Shown piece by piece: positions 15,095 through 24,545 of a stretch of DNA of 64,000 bases. Under the pieces are notes generated by a model. The model saw only the letters and a list, made by a program, of their open reading frames with translations, was not told the origin of the DNA and ran no database searches. The translations under genes and the position numbers were made by a program. This DNA comes from Streptomyces sp. LHD-70 (GTDB lineage: Bacteria > Actinomycetota > Actinomycetes > Streptomycetales > Streptomycetaceae): positions 434,001-498,000 of the forward strand of contig NZ_JAVIFW010000002.1 of assembly GCF_031157275.1 (NCBI RefSeq). Reading direction: 5' to 3'. Within the stretch, counting starts at the first letter, position 1; each line of letters starts with the position of its first letter.

Positions 15095-17311
15095 TCAGTC
15101 ACCGTCGTCTGCTCCTCCAAGTCCGAGCGGACGCTCCTCACCTGCGCAGATGGCCAGAACATCGGCTCCGAAGCGGCCCAGTTTGCGGGCTCCGACGCCG
15201 GGGATGCGGGACAGTTCGGCCTCGGACTCGGGAACCTGCTCGGCGATGGCGATCAAGGTCTTGTCCGTGAAGACGCAGAACGCGGGCTGACCGAGCTCGG
15301 CCGCCTCGTGGGCGCGCCAGATGTGCAGGCGGTCGTACACCCCCTCGTCCATGTCCGAGGGGCAGTCCTCGCAGCGCATCAGCTTCATCTCGCCAGCGGT
15401 GCTGAGGGTGCGGCCGCAGACGCGGCACAGGACCGGGCCGCGGGGCTTGCGGTTGCGGGCCGGAGCGCGCTCGACACCGCCGGCCACCGAGGACGTACGC
15501 GGAGCCGCCGCGGCGGCCGAGCCCGTGCGCAGGCCGTTGAGGAAGCGGCTCGGGCGCCGGGAGGCACGGCCGCCCGGCGAGCGGGCCAGCGCCCACGACA
15601 GGGAGAGGTGCGCGCGGGCACGGGTGATGCCGACGTAGAGCAGGCGGCGCTCCTCCTCGATCTGCTCGTCGGTCTTGGCGTAGGCGATGGGGAGCATGCC
15701 CTCGGTGAGGCCGGCGAGGAAGACGGCGTCCCATTCGAGGCCCTTCGCGGCGTGCAGCGAGGCCAGGGTGACGCCCTCGACGGTGGGGGCGTGCTGGGCG
15801 CCCGCCCGCTCGTCCAGCTCGGCGACCAGGTCCGCGAGCGTCGCCTGCGGCCGGGCGCGGGCGAAGTCCTCCGCGAGGCGCACGAGGGCGGCCAGGGACT
15901 CCCAGCGGTCCCGCACGGCACCGGAACCCGCCGGGGGCTGGTTCGTCCAGCCCTTCGTGGACAGCACGGCGCGGACCTGGGACGGCACGTCCACCGCGTC
16001 GTCGAGCAGGGCGTCGTTGGCGCCGAAGCGGGCCGCGCCGCGCAGGGCCGCGCCCGCCTCCCGCACCTCGGTGCGCTCGAAGAAGCGCTCGGCGCCGCGG
16101 AGTTGGTACGGGATGCCCGCGTCGGCCAGCGCCTGTTCGTAGAGCTCGGACTGGCCGTTCGTACGGAAGAGGACCGCGATCTCGCTGGCGGGGACGCCGG
16201 AGTCGAGGAGCTTGCGGATGCGGCGGGCGGTGCCTTCGGCCTCCGAGGGCTCGTCTCCGTACTCCGTGTAGCTCGGGTCCGGGCCCGCTTCGCGCTGGGA
16301 GACCAGCTCCAGGCGGTGCTCGGCGGCACGGCCGTGGGCCTGGGCGAGGACGCTGTTGGCGAGGTGGACGACCTGGGGCGTCGAACGGTAGTCGCGGATC
16401 AGCTTGACCAGCGTGGCCTGGGGGTGGCGGTTCCGGAAGTCCAGGAGGTGGTCGGGGGTGGCGCCGGTGAAGGAGTAGATCGTCTGGCTGGCGTCGCCGA
16501 CCACGCACAGGCTGTCCCGCTCCCCGAGCCACAGCTCCAGGAGGCGCTGCTGGAGCGGGCTGACGTCCTGGTACTCGTCCACCACGAAGTGCTGGTACTG
16601 GGCGCGGACCTGTTCCGCGATGTCGTACCGGTCCTGGAGGACTCCGACTGTGAGGAGCAACACGTCCTCGAAGTCGATGACGCCGCGGTCTCGCTTCAGC
16701 TCTTCGTATGTCGCGTAGATCTGGGAGATCTCGGCGGGGTCGCGCGGGACCTCGCGGCCGGACTTGACCGCGGCCGCCGCGTAGTCGCCGGGGACGGTCT
16801 GGGTGACCTTGGACCACTCGATCTCGCCGGTGACGTCCCGCAGTTCGTTGCGGTCGAGGCGGATGCGGCAGCGGGCGGCGGCGTCGGCGACCAGCTGCAC
16901 CTTCCGCTCCAGGAGGCGGGGCAGCTCGCCACCGACGGCTTTCGGCCAGAAGTACTGGAGCTGTCGCAGGGCGGCGGAGTGGAACGTACGCGCCTGGACG
17001 CCGCTCACTCCGAGCTGGCGGAGGCGGCCGCGCATCTCGCCCGCGGCGCGGTTGGTGAACGTGACGGCCAGGACGCCGTCGGGCCGCAGGATGCCGGCCC
17101 GCACTCCGTACGCGATCCGGTGGGTGATCGCGCGCGTCTTGCCCGTACCGGCTCCGGCCAGCACGCACACCGGGCCGTGCAGGGCGGTCGCGACCGCGCG
17201 CTGCTCGGGGTCGAGCCCTTCGAGCACGGCGTCCGCGTCCGGCGGCACCGGGGCGTACTGGCCGGCGCCCGGTGCCTGCGAGAAGAGAGTGGAGTGCGTT
17301 GCTGCTGTCAC
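15095..17311 (-). CDS. uvrD2: UvrD2-type ATP-dependent DNA helicase with HRDC domain
   Basis: A 738-residue superfamily 1 helicase. Walker A is AGAGTGKT (52-59), Walker B is VVDEYQDV, and motifs LIRDYRSTPQVV, LHAAKGLEWDAVFLAG and YVGITRAR are all present. After the motor comes a tetracysteine zinc module, CRVCGRTLSTAGEMKLMRC plus CEDCP, and a C-terminal HRDC domain (IPGVGARKLGRFG). This order is characteristic of mycobacterial UvrD2, a 3'-5' helicase essential there for its helicase/tetracysteine part. GTG at 17311 gives VTAATHSTLF, where homologues start; the ribosome site is weak. Its 3' end adjoins the wblC promoter, so readthrough into the wblC leader is possible. Confidence 0.93.
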   Translation of the reverse strand: MTAATHSTLFSQAPGAGQYAPVPPDADAVLEGLDPEQRAVATALHGPVCVLAGAGTGKTRAITHRIAYGVRAGILRPDGVLAVTFTNRAAGEMRGRLRQLGVSGVQARTFHSAALRQLQYFWPKAVGGELPRLLERKVQLVADAAARCRIRLDRNELRDVTGEIEWSKVTQTVPGDYAAAAVKSGREVPRDPAEISQIYATYEELKRDRGVIDFEDVLLLTVGVLQDRYDIAEQVRAQYQHFVVDEYQDVSPLQQRLLELWLGERDSLCVVGDASQTIYSFTGATPDHLLDFRNRHPQATLVKLIRDYRSTPQVVHLANSVLAQAHGRAAEHRLELVSQREAGPDPSYTEYGDEPSEAEGTARRIRKLLDSGVPASEIAVLFRTNGQSELYEQALADAGIPYQLRGAERFFERTEVREAGAALRGAARFGANDALLDDAVDVPSQVRAVLSTKGWTNQPPAGSGAVRDRWESLAALVRLAEDFARARPQATLADLVAELDERAGAQHAPTVEGVTLASLHAAKGLEWDAVFLAGLTEGMLPIAYAKTDEQIEEERRLLYVGITRARAHLSLSWALARSPGGRASRRPSRFLNGLRTGSAAAAAPRTSSVAGGVERAPARNRKPRGPVLCRVCGRTLSTAGEMKLMRCEDCPSDMDEGVYDRLHIWRAHEAAELGQPAFCVFTDKTLIAIAEQVPESEAELSRIPGVGARKLGRFGADVLAICAGEERPLGLGGADDGD

Positions 17312-17462
17312 CCCGCCATGCTGCCAGGTTCGCGGAGGCGGGCGAGCCGGTTGTCCACAGGCGTGACGCATTGGTCGTACTAATACGGGAATGGAGGCTG
17401 CTTCGCTTACGTTCGGTCTGGTGCGACCACGCATCGGACGAGCAATGAGGAGCGCTGGAGAC

Positions 17463-17705
17463 ATGCCGGGCACTGTGACGATGTACAGCACCACCTGGTG
17501 CGGCTACTGCCGTCGGCTCAAGGGCCAGATGGACCGCGAGGGCATCGCCTACAACGAGATCAACATCGAGCACGACGCGGATTCCGCGGCGTTCGTCGAG
17601 AAGGCGAATGGCGGAAACCAGACGGTTCCGACCGTGCTGTTCGAGGACGGCTCGACGCTGACCAACCCGTCGCTGGCCCAGGTCAAGCAGAAGGTCGGCG
17701 CCTGA
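17463..17705 (+). CDS. mrx1: Mycoredoxin / glutaredoxin-like protein
   Basis: An 80-residue glutaredoxin-fold protein with the redox motif TTWCGYCRRLK (CGYC), TVPTVLFEDGSTLTNPS carrying the cis-Pro loop, and a compact size. Mycoredoxin-1 reduces mycothiol-mixed disulfides on proteins in actinobacteria. ATG at 17463 lies 10 nt after GAGGAG; an in-frame ATG 18 nt earlier is less well placed. It is divergent from uvrD2 and close to nudC, the same neighbourhood as Rv3198A in M. tuberculosis (from memory). A palindromic terminator follows. Confidence 0.9.
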   Translation: MPGTVTMYSTTWCGYCRRLKGQMDREGIAYNEINIEHDADSAAFVEKANGGNQTVPTVLFEDGSTLTNPSLAQVKQKVGA

Positions 17706-17748
17706 GGCCCGTACCGCCTGGGCCCGAGCCGGCGCTCCGGCTTCTCGG

Positions 17749-17782
17749 AGACCCCCGCCTTCCCTTTGTGGAGCGGGGGTCT
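17749..17782. terminator. Bidirectional terminator mrx1/OsmC
   Basis: Inverted repeat AGACCCCCGC (17749-17758) with GCGGGGGTCT (17773-17782), loop 14 nt, between two convergent genes. Beyond it GAGCCCT is repeated about four times in tandem (17797-17825). Confidence 0.8.
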
Positions 17783-17845
17783 TCGCGTACGGCCTGAGCT
17801 CTGAGCCCTGAGCCCTGAGCCCTGGGCCGCCCGGATGTCCTGAGG

Positions 17846-18301
17846 TCAGTCCTCGCCGCCCGCGACGAAGCCCACCGAGCCGTCCGGCAGGATCGCCTCC
17901 ACGCGCGCGCCGTGCTCGACGGTGCGGCTGACCGTGCAGTGCTTCTCGTGGGTCAGGCGGACTCCGCGGGCGAAGACGTCGGCGGCGCGGCCGCCGTTGG
18001 CGTCGGCGGGGATGTCCAGTTCGTAGCTGACGCGGACCTTGCCGATGCGGCCGTCGTCCTCGGGAGTAGTGACGGATTCCACGACGATGCGCAGGTCGTC
18101 GTGGTCCACCGCACGCGCGGTGCGGTCGACGACCAGACCACCGCAGCCGCCGAGCGCCGCGAGCAGCAGCTCCACCGGCGTGAACGACGGCTGGCCCGTC
18201 TCGTCGTCGGCGGCCGCCATGCGCACCTCGGCGCCGCGGTCGTTGCGCGCGGTCCACTGGCGGTAGCCGGTGCGGACGGTCTCGATGCGGTAGTCGGCCA
18301 T
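17846..18301 (-). CDS. OsmC family protein
   Basis: A 151-residue OsmC/YhfA-type protein. The two conserved cysteines are in ALGGCGGLVVDR and EKHCTVSRTVEHG, positions typical of the peroxidatic and resolving cysteines of this hydroperoxide-reducing family. SFTPVELLLAALGGC is the hallmark substrate-pocket segment. ATG follows GAAGGG. It is the last gene of the long minus-strand operon, 26 bp behind nudC, next to mycoredoxin, so a thiol/peroxide-defence role fits the neighbourhood. Confidence 0.87.
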   Translation of the reverse strand: MADYRIETVRTGYRQWTARNDRGAEVRMAAADDETGQPSFTPVELLLAALGGCGGLVVDRTARAVDHDDLRIVVESVTTPEDDGRIGKVRVSYELDIPADANGGRAADVFARGVRLTHEKHCTVSRTVEHGARVEAILPDGSVGFVAGGED

Positions 18302-18327
18302 GGCGGCGCCCTTCTCTGCGACCTTGA

Positions 18328-19269
18328 TCAGGGTACGGGCCGGGGCAGCGGCCTGCCGTACCAGAGCTCGATGAGGCGGGCGGCGATCGAGATGCCGTAC
18401 GGCGGCAGGACCTCGCCGGACTCGAAGGCGGCGGCGAGGTCGTCCCGGGAGAACCAGCGGGCCTCCTCGATCTCCTCGCCGTCCACGTCGATCTCCGAGG
18501 ACGTGGCACGCGCGACGAAGCCCAGCATCAGGCTGGACGGGAACGGCCAGGGCTGGCTCGCCACGTACTCGACGTCCCCGACGGTGACGCCGGCCTCCTC
18601 GAAGACCTCGCGGCGGACCGACTGCTCGATGGACTCCCCCGGCTCCACGAAGCCCGCGAGCGTCGAGAAGCGCCCCTCGGGCCAGTGCACCTGGCGGCCG
18701 AGCAGGATGCGGTCGTCCTTGTCGGTGACGGCCATTATCACGGCCGGGTCAGTGCGCGGGTAGTGCTCGGCGCCGCAGGCCGGGCAGCGGCGGATGTGGC
18801 CCGCGGCGGCGATGACGGTGCGCTCGCCGCAGCGCGAGCAGAAGCGGTGCAGTCGCTGCCAGTTCTCCAGGGCCACGGCGTGCACCATGAGGCCCGCGTC
18901 CCGCGGCGACAGGAGCAGTCCGGCCTCCCGCAGGCCCGCGGGCCGCGCCGACTGGTCCATGCGGCCGGGCAGGGAGTCCTTCTGGAGCGCGAAGTAGCTC
19001 ACGCCCTCGTCGTCGGTGCCCAGGAAGTAGCGGTGGGTCTCGGTGACGGGCGCCTCGAAGGCGGGCGTCGTGACGAGCTCGGTGCGGCCGTCGGGGGTGT
19101 CGTCGATCAGCACCTGGCCGCCCGAGACGACGAAGACGCGGGTCGTCGGGTGACTCCAGGCGGCGGCCAGCCACGCCTCGTCGAGCCGGTGGTGGGCGGC
19201 GCGGTCGATGCCGCTGGGCGCGGCCAGCGACAGGGGCCGGTCAGCGGTGCGGTCGGTCCAGGTGGTCAC
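18328..19269 (-). CDS. nudC: NAD(+) diphosphatase / deNADding enzyme NudC
   Basis: About 313 residues, the family's normal length. A zinc ribbon (FCSRCGE and RRCPACGAEHYPR) is followed by the NUDIX box GFVEPGESIEQSVRREVFEE and the NudC-specific SQPWPFPSSLM. Homologues hydrolyse NADH to NMNH and AMP and can remove NAD caps from RNA. The GTG at 19269 has GGGGGAG about 12 nt upstream and is preferred; an in-frame TTG at 19281 abuts that site and could also be used. It lies between the M20 peptidase and OsmC genes on the same strand, matching the mycobacterial nudC-adnAB neighbourhood. Confidence 0.93.
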   Translation of the reverse strand: MTTWTDRTADRPLSLAAPSGIDRAAHHRLDEAWLAAAWSHPTTRVFVVSGGQVLIDDTPDGRTELVTTPAFEAPVTETHRYFLGTDDEGVSYFALQKDSLPGRMDQSARPAGLREAGLLLSPRDAGLMVHAVALENWQRLHRFCSRCGERTVIAAAGHIRRCPACGAEHYPRTDPAVIMAVTDKDDRILLGRQVHWPEGRFSTLAGFVEPGESIEQSVRREVFEEAGVTVGDVEYVASQPWPFPSSLMLGFVARATSSEIDVDGEEIEEARWFSRDDLAAAFESGEVLPPYGISIAARLIELWYGRPLPRPVP

Positions 19270-19371
19270 AGGTGTTTCCAACTCCCCCGGTGGAACGGGC
19301 TGTTCGGCAGGACGGGTACGGCGGTGACGGCGGGGCGTGGGGCGTGGGCCCGCACGTCACGGGCGGCGGGA

Positions 19372-20808
19372 TCAGTCCGGGGCGGGCCCCTCGGGGGTCG
19401 TGGTTGCCGACTGCGCAGGCCAGGTCGCGGCGAGATCGCCCCACAGATAGGCGGTGGTTTCGACGCCCTTCAGGAGCAGGTCCAGCTCGACCTTCTCGTT
19501 GGGGGCGTGCCAGCCGTCGGACGGCACGGAGATGCCGAGGAACAGCACCGGCGCCTCCAGGACGTCCTGGAGGTCGGCCGCGGGGCCGGATCCGCCCTCG
19601 CGCGTGAAGCGGATCGGCTGCTCGAAAGCGCGCCCCATGGCGCGGGACACGGACTGCAGAGCGGGGTGGTCGAGCGGCGTCAGGCACGGGCGCGTGGCGC
19701 CGGAGAACGTGATGCTGTGCCCGATCCCGGCGGGCACCTGACCGGCCACCCACGCGCGTACGGCCTGCTCGACCTGGTCGGGGCGCTGCCCGGCCACCAG
19801 CCGGAAGGAGAGCTTCAGGAAGGCCGAGGCGGGCACGATCGTCTTGCCGCCCGCGCCCTGGTAGCCGCCGCCCATGCCGTTGACCTCGGCGGTGGGGCGG
19901 GCCCAGATCCGCTCGAGCGTCGAGTAGCCGTCCTCGCCGTGCGCCGCGCGCGACTTGGCCGTACGCAGCCACTCCTGCTCGTCGAAGGGCAGCTCGGCGA
20001 AGAGTTCGCGCTCGCGGTCGGTGAGCGGCACGATCCCGTCGTAGAAGCCGGGGACCGCCACGCGCGCGTGCTCGTCGTGGAGGGCGGCGGCCAGGCGCGC
20101 GGCGGCCGTCGCCGGGTTGGGCACGGCGCCGCCGAACGAGCCGGAGTGGATGTCCTGGTCGGGGCCCGTGAAGGCGACCTCGCACTCGACGAGGCCCCGC
20201 ATGCCCGTGCACACGGTGGGGGTGGTCTCGGACCACATGCCGGTGTCGGAGACGATCACCGCGTCGGCGGCGAGGCGCTCGGCGCGCTCCTCGACCAGCG
20301 CGCGGAAGTGCGGCGAACCGGACTCCTCCTCGCCCTCGATCAGCAGCTTCAGGTGCACGGCGGGGGTGCTGCGCCCGGTGGCGGCGAGGTGGGCGCGTAC
20401 GCCCAGGGTGTGGAAGAAGACCTGGCCCTTGTCGTCGGCGGCACCGCGCGCGTGCAGCCTGTTTCCGTCGATCACCGGCTCGAAGGGGTCGGTGTGCCAG
20501 CCGTCCTCACGGGCGGCGGGCTGGACGTCGTGGTGGCCGTAGACCAGGACGGTCGGGGCGTCCGGTTCGGCGGCGGGCCACTCGGCGAAGACGGCGGGGG
20601 CGCCTGCCGTCTCCCAGACCTCGGTGGTCGGGAAGCCGGTGTGCTTGAGCTTGTCGGCCAGCCAGTGCGCGCTGCGGCGTACGTCGTCGGCGTGCTCGGG
20701 CTGGGCGGAGACGGACGGGATGCGCAGCCACTCCGCGAGGTCGTCGAGGAAGGCGGCGCGATGCTCTTCGATGTACGCGCGGACGGCGCTGTCCGGGGTG
20801 TAGCTCAT
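19372..20808 (-). CDS. M20 family dipeptidase
   Basis: A 478-residue M20 zinc metallopeptidase of the carnosinase/DapE-like type. Motifs in order: YGHHDVQPA (metal His and catalytic Asp), HARGAADDKGQ (bridging Asp), IEGEEESGSP (catalytic and metal Glu), VSDTGMW, and the dimerisation domain starting near GMRGLVECEV. All metal ligands are intact. It starts 10 bp after adnB and 100 bp before nudC on the same strand, so it is part of the operon. It takes the place where mycobacteria carry a potassium-channel gene. A C-terminal Ala/Thr/Pro tail is variable. Confidence 0.9.
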   Translation of the reverse strand: MSYTPDSAVRAYIEEHRAAFLDDLAEWLRIPSVSAQPEHADDVRRSAHWLADKLKHTGFPTTEVWETAGAPAVFAEWPAAEPDAPTVLVYGHHDVQPAAREDGWHTDPFEPVIDGNRLHARGAADDKGQVFFHTLGVRAHLAATGRSTPAVHLKLLIEGEEESGSPHFRALVEERAERLAADAVIVSDTGMWSETTPTVCTGMRGLVECEVAFTGPDQDIHSGSFGGAVPNPATAAARLAAALHDEHARVAVPGFYDGIVPLTDRERELFAELPFDEQEWLRTAKSRAAHGEDGYSTLERIWARPTAEVNGMGGGYQGAGGKTIVPASAFLKLSFRLVAGQRPDQVEQAVRAWVAGQVPAGIGHSITFSGATRPCLTPLDHPALQSVSRAMGRAFEQPIRFTREGGSGPAADLQDVLEAPVLFLGISVPSDGWHAPNEKVELDLLLKGVETTAYLWGDLAATWPAQSATTTPEGPAPD

Positions 20809-20818
20809 GCTCTTGAGC

Positions 20819-23800
20819 CTAGCCGGACGCCGACGTCGTCCGGTCGGCGTCCCCCCTCGGGCCTCGGCTCGGCCGGCCGCGGCCGCCCGCCTCGCGCGCG
20901 TGGTGCCGGTTTTCGCCGTGCCGCGCGGTGGCGCGGTCGTCGGCCTCCTCGGCGTCCGTCCCGGCGAGCAGGTGCTCCAGCTCCGCGCGGCCGGGCAGCC
21001 GCTCCGGGTAGGTGGTCTTTCCGGTGCGGACGAAGACGAACGCGGCCCTCACCGCCTCCACCGGCAGGCCGTGCTGCTCGGCCCAGGCCAGGCGGTAGAT
21101 GGCCAGCTGCAGCGGGTCGGCGGCACCGCCGTGGCCCGTCTTCCAGTCGACGATCTCGTACGAGGTGGCGGCGCCGTCGCCAGGACCGGAACCGTCCGTG
21201 CGGTACACCGCGTCGATGCGGCCCCTGATCACCCGCCCGGCGATGGCCAGTTGGAAGGGCGCCTCGACGCAGTACGGGGTGCGGTACGCGTACGGGGTGT
21301 GCTCGAAGGCCTCCTTGAGGGTCTCCAGGTCGCGCTCGTCGGCGATCTCGGCGTCCGCGCCGGGGAGCTCGTCCGGGTCGAGCATCGGCAGTTCGAGGGC
21401 CTCGAAGCGGGACTCGATCCAGGCGTGGAACCGGGTGCCCCTGCGGGCCGCGGGCTGCGGCGGGCGGGGCATCGGGCGCGCCAGCTCCTGCGCGAACGCG
21501 TCCGGGTCGGCGGCCATCCGCATCACCTCGGAGGCGGTGAGCGAGAGCGGTACGGGCACGTCCCGCACGCCCACACGCGCGCGCTGCAGCTCCGCCGTCA
21601 GGGACTCGAGGTCCTTGTCCCAGGAGGCGACGGCGCGCTCCTCCTCCGGGGTGAGCCGGGGCGCGGGCGCCGGCCGCTGCGGCACAGCGCGCGCGTGCGG
21701 GTCGGTTTCGCCGTGCTGGTGGGGGATCTCCGGGCGGGTGTGCGTCCAGGTGTCCCAGGCTGCCGGGTCGTCCTCCGGAGAGCCGGAATCGGTCTCTTCC
21801 GGGGGGAGTTCCTCGTACGGGTCCGGGGTGCCGTCGCCGCACGGGTCCGGGGTGCTGTCGCCGTACGGGTCCCCGTGGCCCTCCTCGTAGAGGTCGTCCT
21901 CGGACGGCGGCGGGGGCCAGTCCGGGTCGTACGCCTCGTCCTCGGCGGCAGGGGACTGCTGGGGTGCCGTCAGGGCGTCCAGGTGGGCCAGGACGGTCTC
22001 GGCGGCGGCGTGGCGGCGGGCCGTCGCGGCGGTGTCCAGGGGCAGGGGCCAGGCGACGTCGGTGGTCTCCTCGCGCAGGGCGGGGTTCTCCTCGTCCGGC
22101 TCCGGCGCGTCCGCCCACGCCTCGATCTCGCCGTGGCCTGCGGCGCAGTGGTCGTGCAGGGCGAGCAGGAAGTCGGAGGGGCCGCGGGGGCGCTTCTGGG
22201 CCGGGCCCCACCAGTGTCCTGAGCCGAGCAGGAGGGAGCGGGGGCGGGTGAACGTCACGTATCCGAGGCGGAGTTCCTCCGTGCGCTGGTGGTCCTTCAT
22301 CTCCTCGTGGAAGGCCTTCAGGCCCTTGCTGTCCCAGGCGTCGATGTCGGGCAGCGTCGCCGCGTCACCGCGCAGCTCGTGCGGCAGCACCTTGGAGCGG
22401 GCCGTCCACTTCTCGCGGCCTTGGGTGGAGGGGAACGTTCCGGTGACGAGTCCCGGCACCACGACGACGTCCCACTCCAGGCCCTTCGACTTGTGCGCGG
22501 TGAGCACCTTGACGGTGTTCTCGCCGCCGGGCAGCGCGTTGTCCAGGCCCTTCTCGTACTGCTCGGCCGTGCGCAGGAAGCCGAGGAAGGCGAGGAGGGA
22601 CGCGGACGGGTCGTTCGCCGCGAAGGAGGCGGCGATGTCGAGGAAGTTGGCGAGGGTCTCGCGGCGGCGGGCCGCGAGGGCGTGCGGGGACGCCGACAGC
22701 TCGACGTCGAGTCCGGTGGTGGCGAGGACGCGGTGCAGTACGTCCATGAGCGGGTCTGCGAGGGAGCGGCGCAGTTCGCGCAGCTCGGCGGCGAGGCGGG
22801 CGAAGCGCACGCGCGCGTCGGCGGAGAACGGCAGCCGGTCCTGCGGGCCGTCCGCGTCCAGGAATGTGTCGAGCGCGTCCGCGAGGGAGATCACCTCCGC
22901 CGGGTCGACGCCCTCGACGGCCTCGGCGAGGCGCCGGTCGGCGTCGGCGGAATCGTCCTCCACGCACGTGTGCTGCACGAGGAGGCGGGCCCTGCGGCCG
23001 AGCAGCGCCAGGTCGCGTGGGCCGATGCGCCAGCGCGGTCCGGTGAGCAGGCGCACGAGCGCGGCGTTGGCCCCCGGGTCCTGCAGCACCTCGCAGACGG
23101 CGACGAGATCGGCCACCTCGGGGAGGTGCAGCAGCCCGGAGAGGCCGACGACCTCGACGGGGATGTCACGGGCGACGAGCGCGCCCTGGATCTGCGCGAA
23201 GTCGTTCGCCGTACGGCACAGGACCGCGATGTCGCCCGGCTCCTTGTCGGTGGCGACGAGGTGCGCGATCGAGTCGGCGAGCCACTCGATCTCCTCGGCG
23301 TGGGTGGGGAGCAGCGCGCACCGCACCGTGCCCGCGCCGACCGCGTCGGGTGCGGGCCGGAGCGCCTCCACGCCCGCGTGCAGGGCGCGCAGCGGGGCCG
23401 CCATGCCGTTGGCGAGGTCGAGGAGGCGGCCGCCGCTGCGGCGGTTCTCGCTGAGCGCGTACCGCGTGGCGGGGCTGCCGTCGGCGTGCGCGAAGTGCTC
23501 GGGGAAGTCGTCGAGGTTGGCGACGGAGGCACCGCGCCAGCCGTAGATCGCCTGGCAGGGGTCGCCGACGGCGGTCACCGCGTGCCCCGTTCCGGCGCCG
23601 AACAGGCCGGAGAGCAGGATGCGTTGGGCGACGGAGGTGTCCTGGTACTCGTCGAGCAGGACGACGCGGAACTCGTCGCGCAGGATGCGGCCGACCTCGG
23701 GGCGGGTGTCCGCGAGGGTGGCGGAGAGGGCGATCTGGTCCCCGAAGTCGAGGAGGTCGGCGGAGCGCTTGGCCGCGCGGTACCGCTCGACGAGCTCGGT

Positions 23801-24529
23801 GAGTTCCTGGCGCGCGGCGGCCGTCTCGGGGACCTTGCGCAGCTCGGCGTTGGAGAGCTTCACACCGTCGAGCACGCTCAGCAGCTCGGTGTCGTACGCG
23901 CGGAGCCTGGACGGTCGTACGAGGTGCTCGGCGAGCTCGGCGTCCAGGGCGAGGAGGTCGCTGACGAGGTCGGGGAAGGACCGGGTGAGCGCCGGATAGG
24001 GGCCGGGGGCTTCGCGCAGCACGCGCGCGGCGAGCTGGAAGCGGGTGGCGTCGGCGAGCAGCCGCACGCTGGGTTCGAGGCCGATGCGCAGGCCGTGGTC
24101 AGTGAGCAACCGCCCGGCGAACGCGTGGTACGTGGAGATCACCGGCTCGCCGGGTGGGTCGTTGTCCGGGTCGATCGTGTCCGGGTCGGTCACTCCGGCC
24201 TTGATGAGCGCGGTGCGCACGCGCTCGGCGAGTTCGCCCGCCGCTTTGTTCGTGAACGTGAGGCCGAGGACCTGCTCGGGGGCGACCTGGCCGGTGCCGA
24301 CCAGCCAGACCACCCGGGCCGCCATCACCGTCGTCTTGCCGGAGCCGGCTCCGGCCACGATCACCTGCGGGGCAGGCGGCGCCACGATGCAGGCCGTCTG
24401 CTCCGGTGTGAACGGGATGCCGAGGAGCTCCTTGAGCTGCTCGGGATCGGTGATACGCGAGGACACTCCAGAGAGGCTAACGGCGGCCACTGACAACCCG
24501 GGCATCCCGGGAGCCGGCGGCCGCCGCAT
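20819..24529 (-). CDS. adnB: AdnB-like helicase-nuclease subunit
   Basis: A 1,236-residue UvrD-like motor fused to a C-terminal RecB-type nuclease. Walker A is AGAGSGKT (59-66), Walker B is VVLLDEYQDTS, and motifs AVGDPCQAIYGWRGA, LTAHKSKGLEW and VTFTRPRSLLLG are intact. The nuclease shows RGTRFHAWIE, GRIDAVYR and EIVDWKTGH. AdnAB resects double-strand breaks in actinomycetes; this looks like AdnB, the second gene in mycobacteria. Between motor and nuclease lies an acidic, Pro-rich insert (about residues 840-990) with a DPYGDSTPDPCGDGTPDPY repeat. Start is uncertain: ATG 24529, ATG 24505 and downstream GTGs are possible and no ribosome site is clear. Confidence 0.9.
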   Translation of the reverse strand: MRRPPAPGMPGLSVAAVSLSGVSSRITDPEQLKELLGIPFTPEQTACIVAPPAPQVIVAGAGSGKTTVMAARVVWLVGTGQVAPEQVLGLTFTNKAAGELAERVRTALIKAGVTDPDTIDPDNDPPGEPVISTYHAFAGRLLTDHGLRIGLEPSVRLLADATRFQLAARVLREAPGPYPALTRSFPDLVSDLLALDAELAEHLVRPSRLRAYDTELLSVLDGVKLSNAELRKVPETAAARQELTELVERYRAAKRSADLLDFGDQIALSATLADTRPEVGRILRDEFRVVLLDEYQDTSVAQRILLSGLFGAGTGHAVTAVGDPCQAIYGWRGASVANLDDFPEHFAHADGSPATRYALSENRRSGGRLLDLANGMAAPLRALHAGVEALRPAPDAVGAGTVRCALLPTHAEEIEWLADSIAHLVATDKEPGDIAVLCRTANDFAQIQGALVARDIPVEVVGLSGLLHLPEVADLVAVCEVLQDPGANAALVRLLTGPRWRIGPRDLALLGRRARLLVQHTCVEDDSADADRRLAEAVEGVDPAEVISLADALDTFLDADGPQDRLPFSADARVRFARLAAELRELRRSLADPLMDVLHRVLATTGLDVELSASPHALAARRRETLANFLDIAASFAANDPSASLLAFLGFLRTAEQYEKGLDNALPGGENTVKVLTAHKSKGLEWDVVVVPGLVTGTFPSTQGREKWTARSKVLPHELRGDAATLPDIDAWDSKGLKAFHEEMKDHQRTEELRLGYVTFTRPRSLLLGSGHWWGPAQKRPRGPSDFLLALHDHCAAGHGEIEAWADAPEPDEENPALREETTDVAWPLPLDTAATARRHAAAETVLAHLDALTAPQQSPAAEDEAYDPDWPPPPSEDDLYEEGHGDPYGDSTPDPCGDGTPDPYEELPPEETDSGSPEDDPAAWDTWTHTRPEIPHQHGETDPHARAVPQRPAPAPRLTPEEERAVASWDKDLESLTAELQRARVGVRDVPVPLSLTASEVMRMAADPDAFAQELARPMPRPPQPAARRGTRFHAWIESRFEALELPMLDPDELPGADAEIADERDLETLKEAFEHTPYAYRTPYCVEAPFQLAIAGRVIRGRIDAVYRTDGSGPGDGAATSYEIVDWKTGHGGAADPLQLAIYRLAWAEQHGLPVEAVRAAFVFVRTGKTTYPERLPGRAELEHLLAGTDAEEADDRATARHGENRHHAREAGGRGRPSRGPRGDADRTTSASG
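21815..21890. repeat. 24-bp coding repeats in the adnB linker
   Basis: Three imperfect copies of a 24-bp unit containing TACGGGTCCGGGGTGCCGTC, encoding the acidic GDPYGDST/DPCGDGTP stretch. Being a multiple of three, the repeat keeps the frame open. Confidence 0.7.
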
Positions 24530-24545
24530 CGCTCAGCGCACGGGG

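Noticed and set aside
15138..18509. A very long minus-strand open frame (over 1,100 codons) across uvrD2, mycoredoxin and OsmC
   Set aside because: It is out of frame with the recognised genes, is Arg/Pro/Gly-rich and has no family features; long open frames in alternative phases are normal at this GC content.
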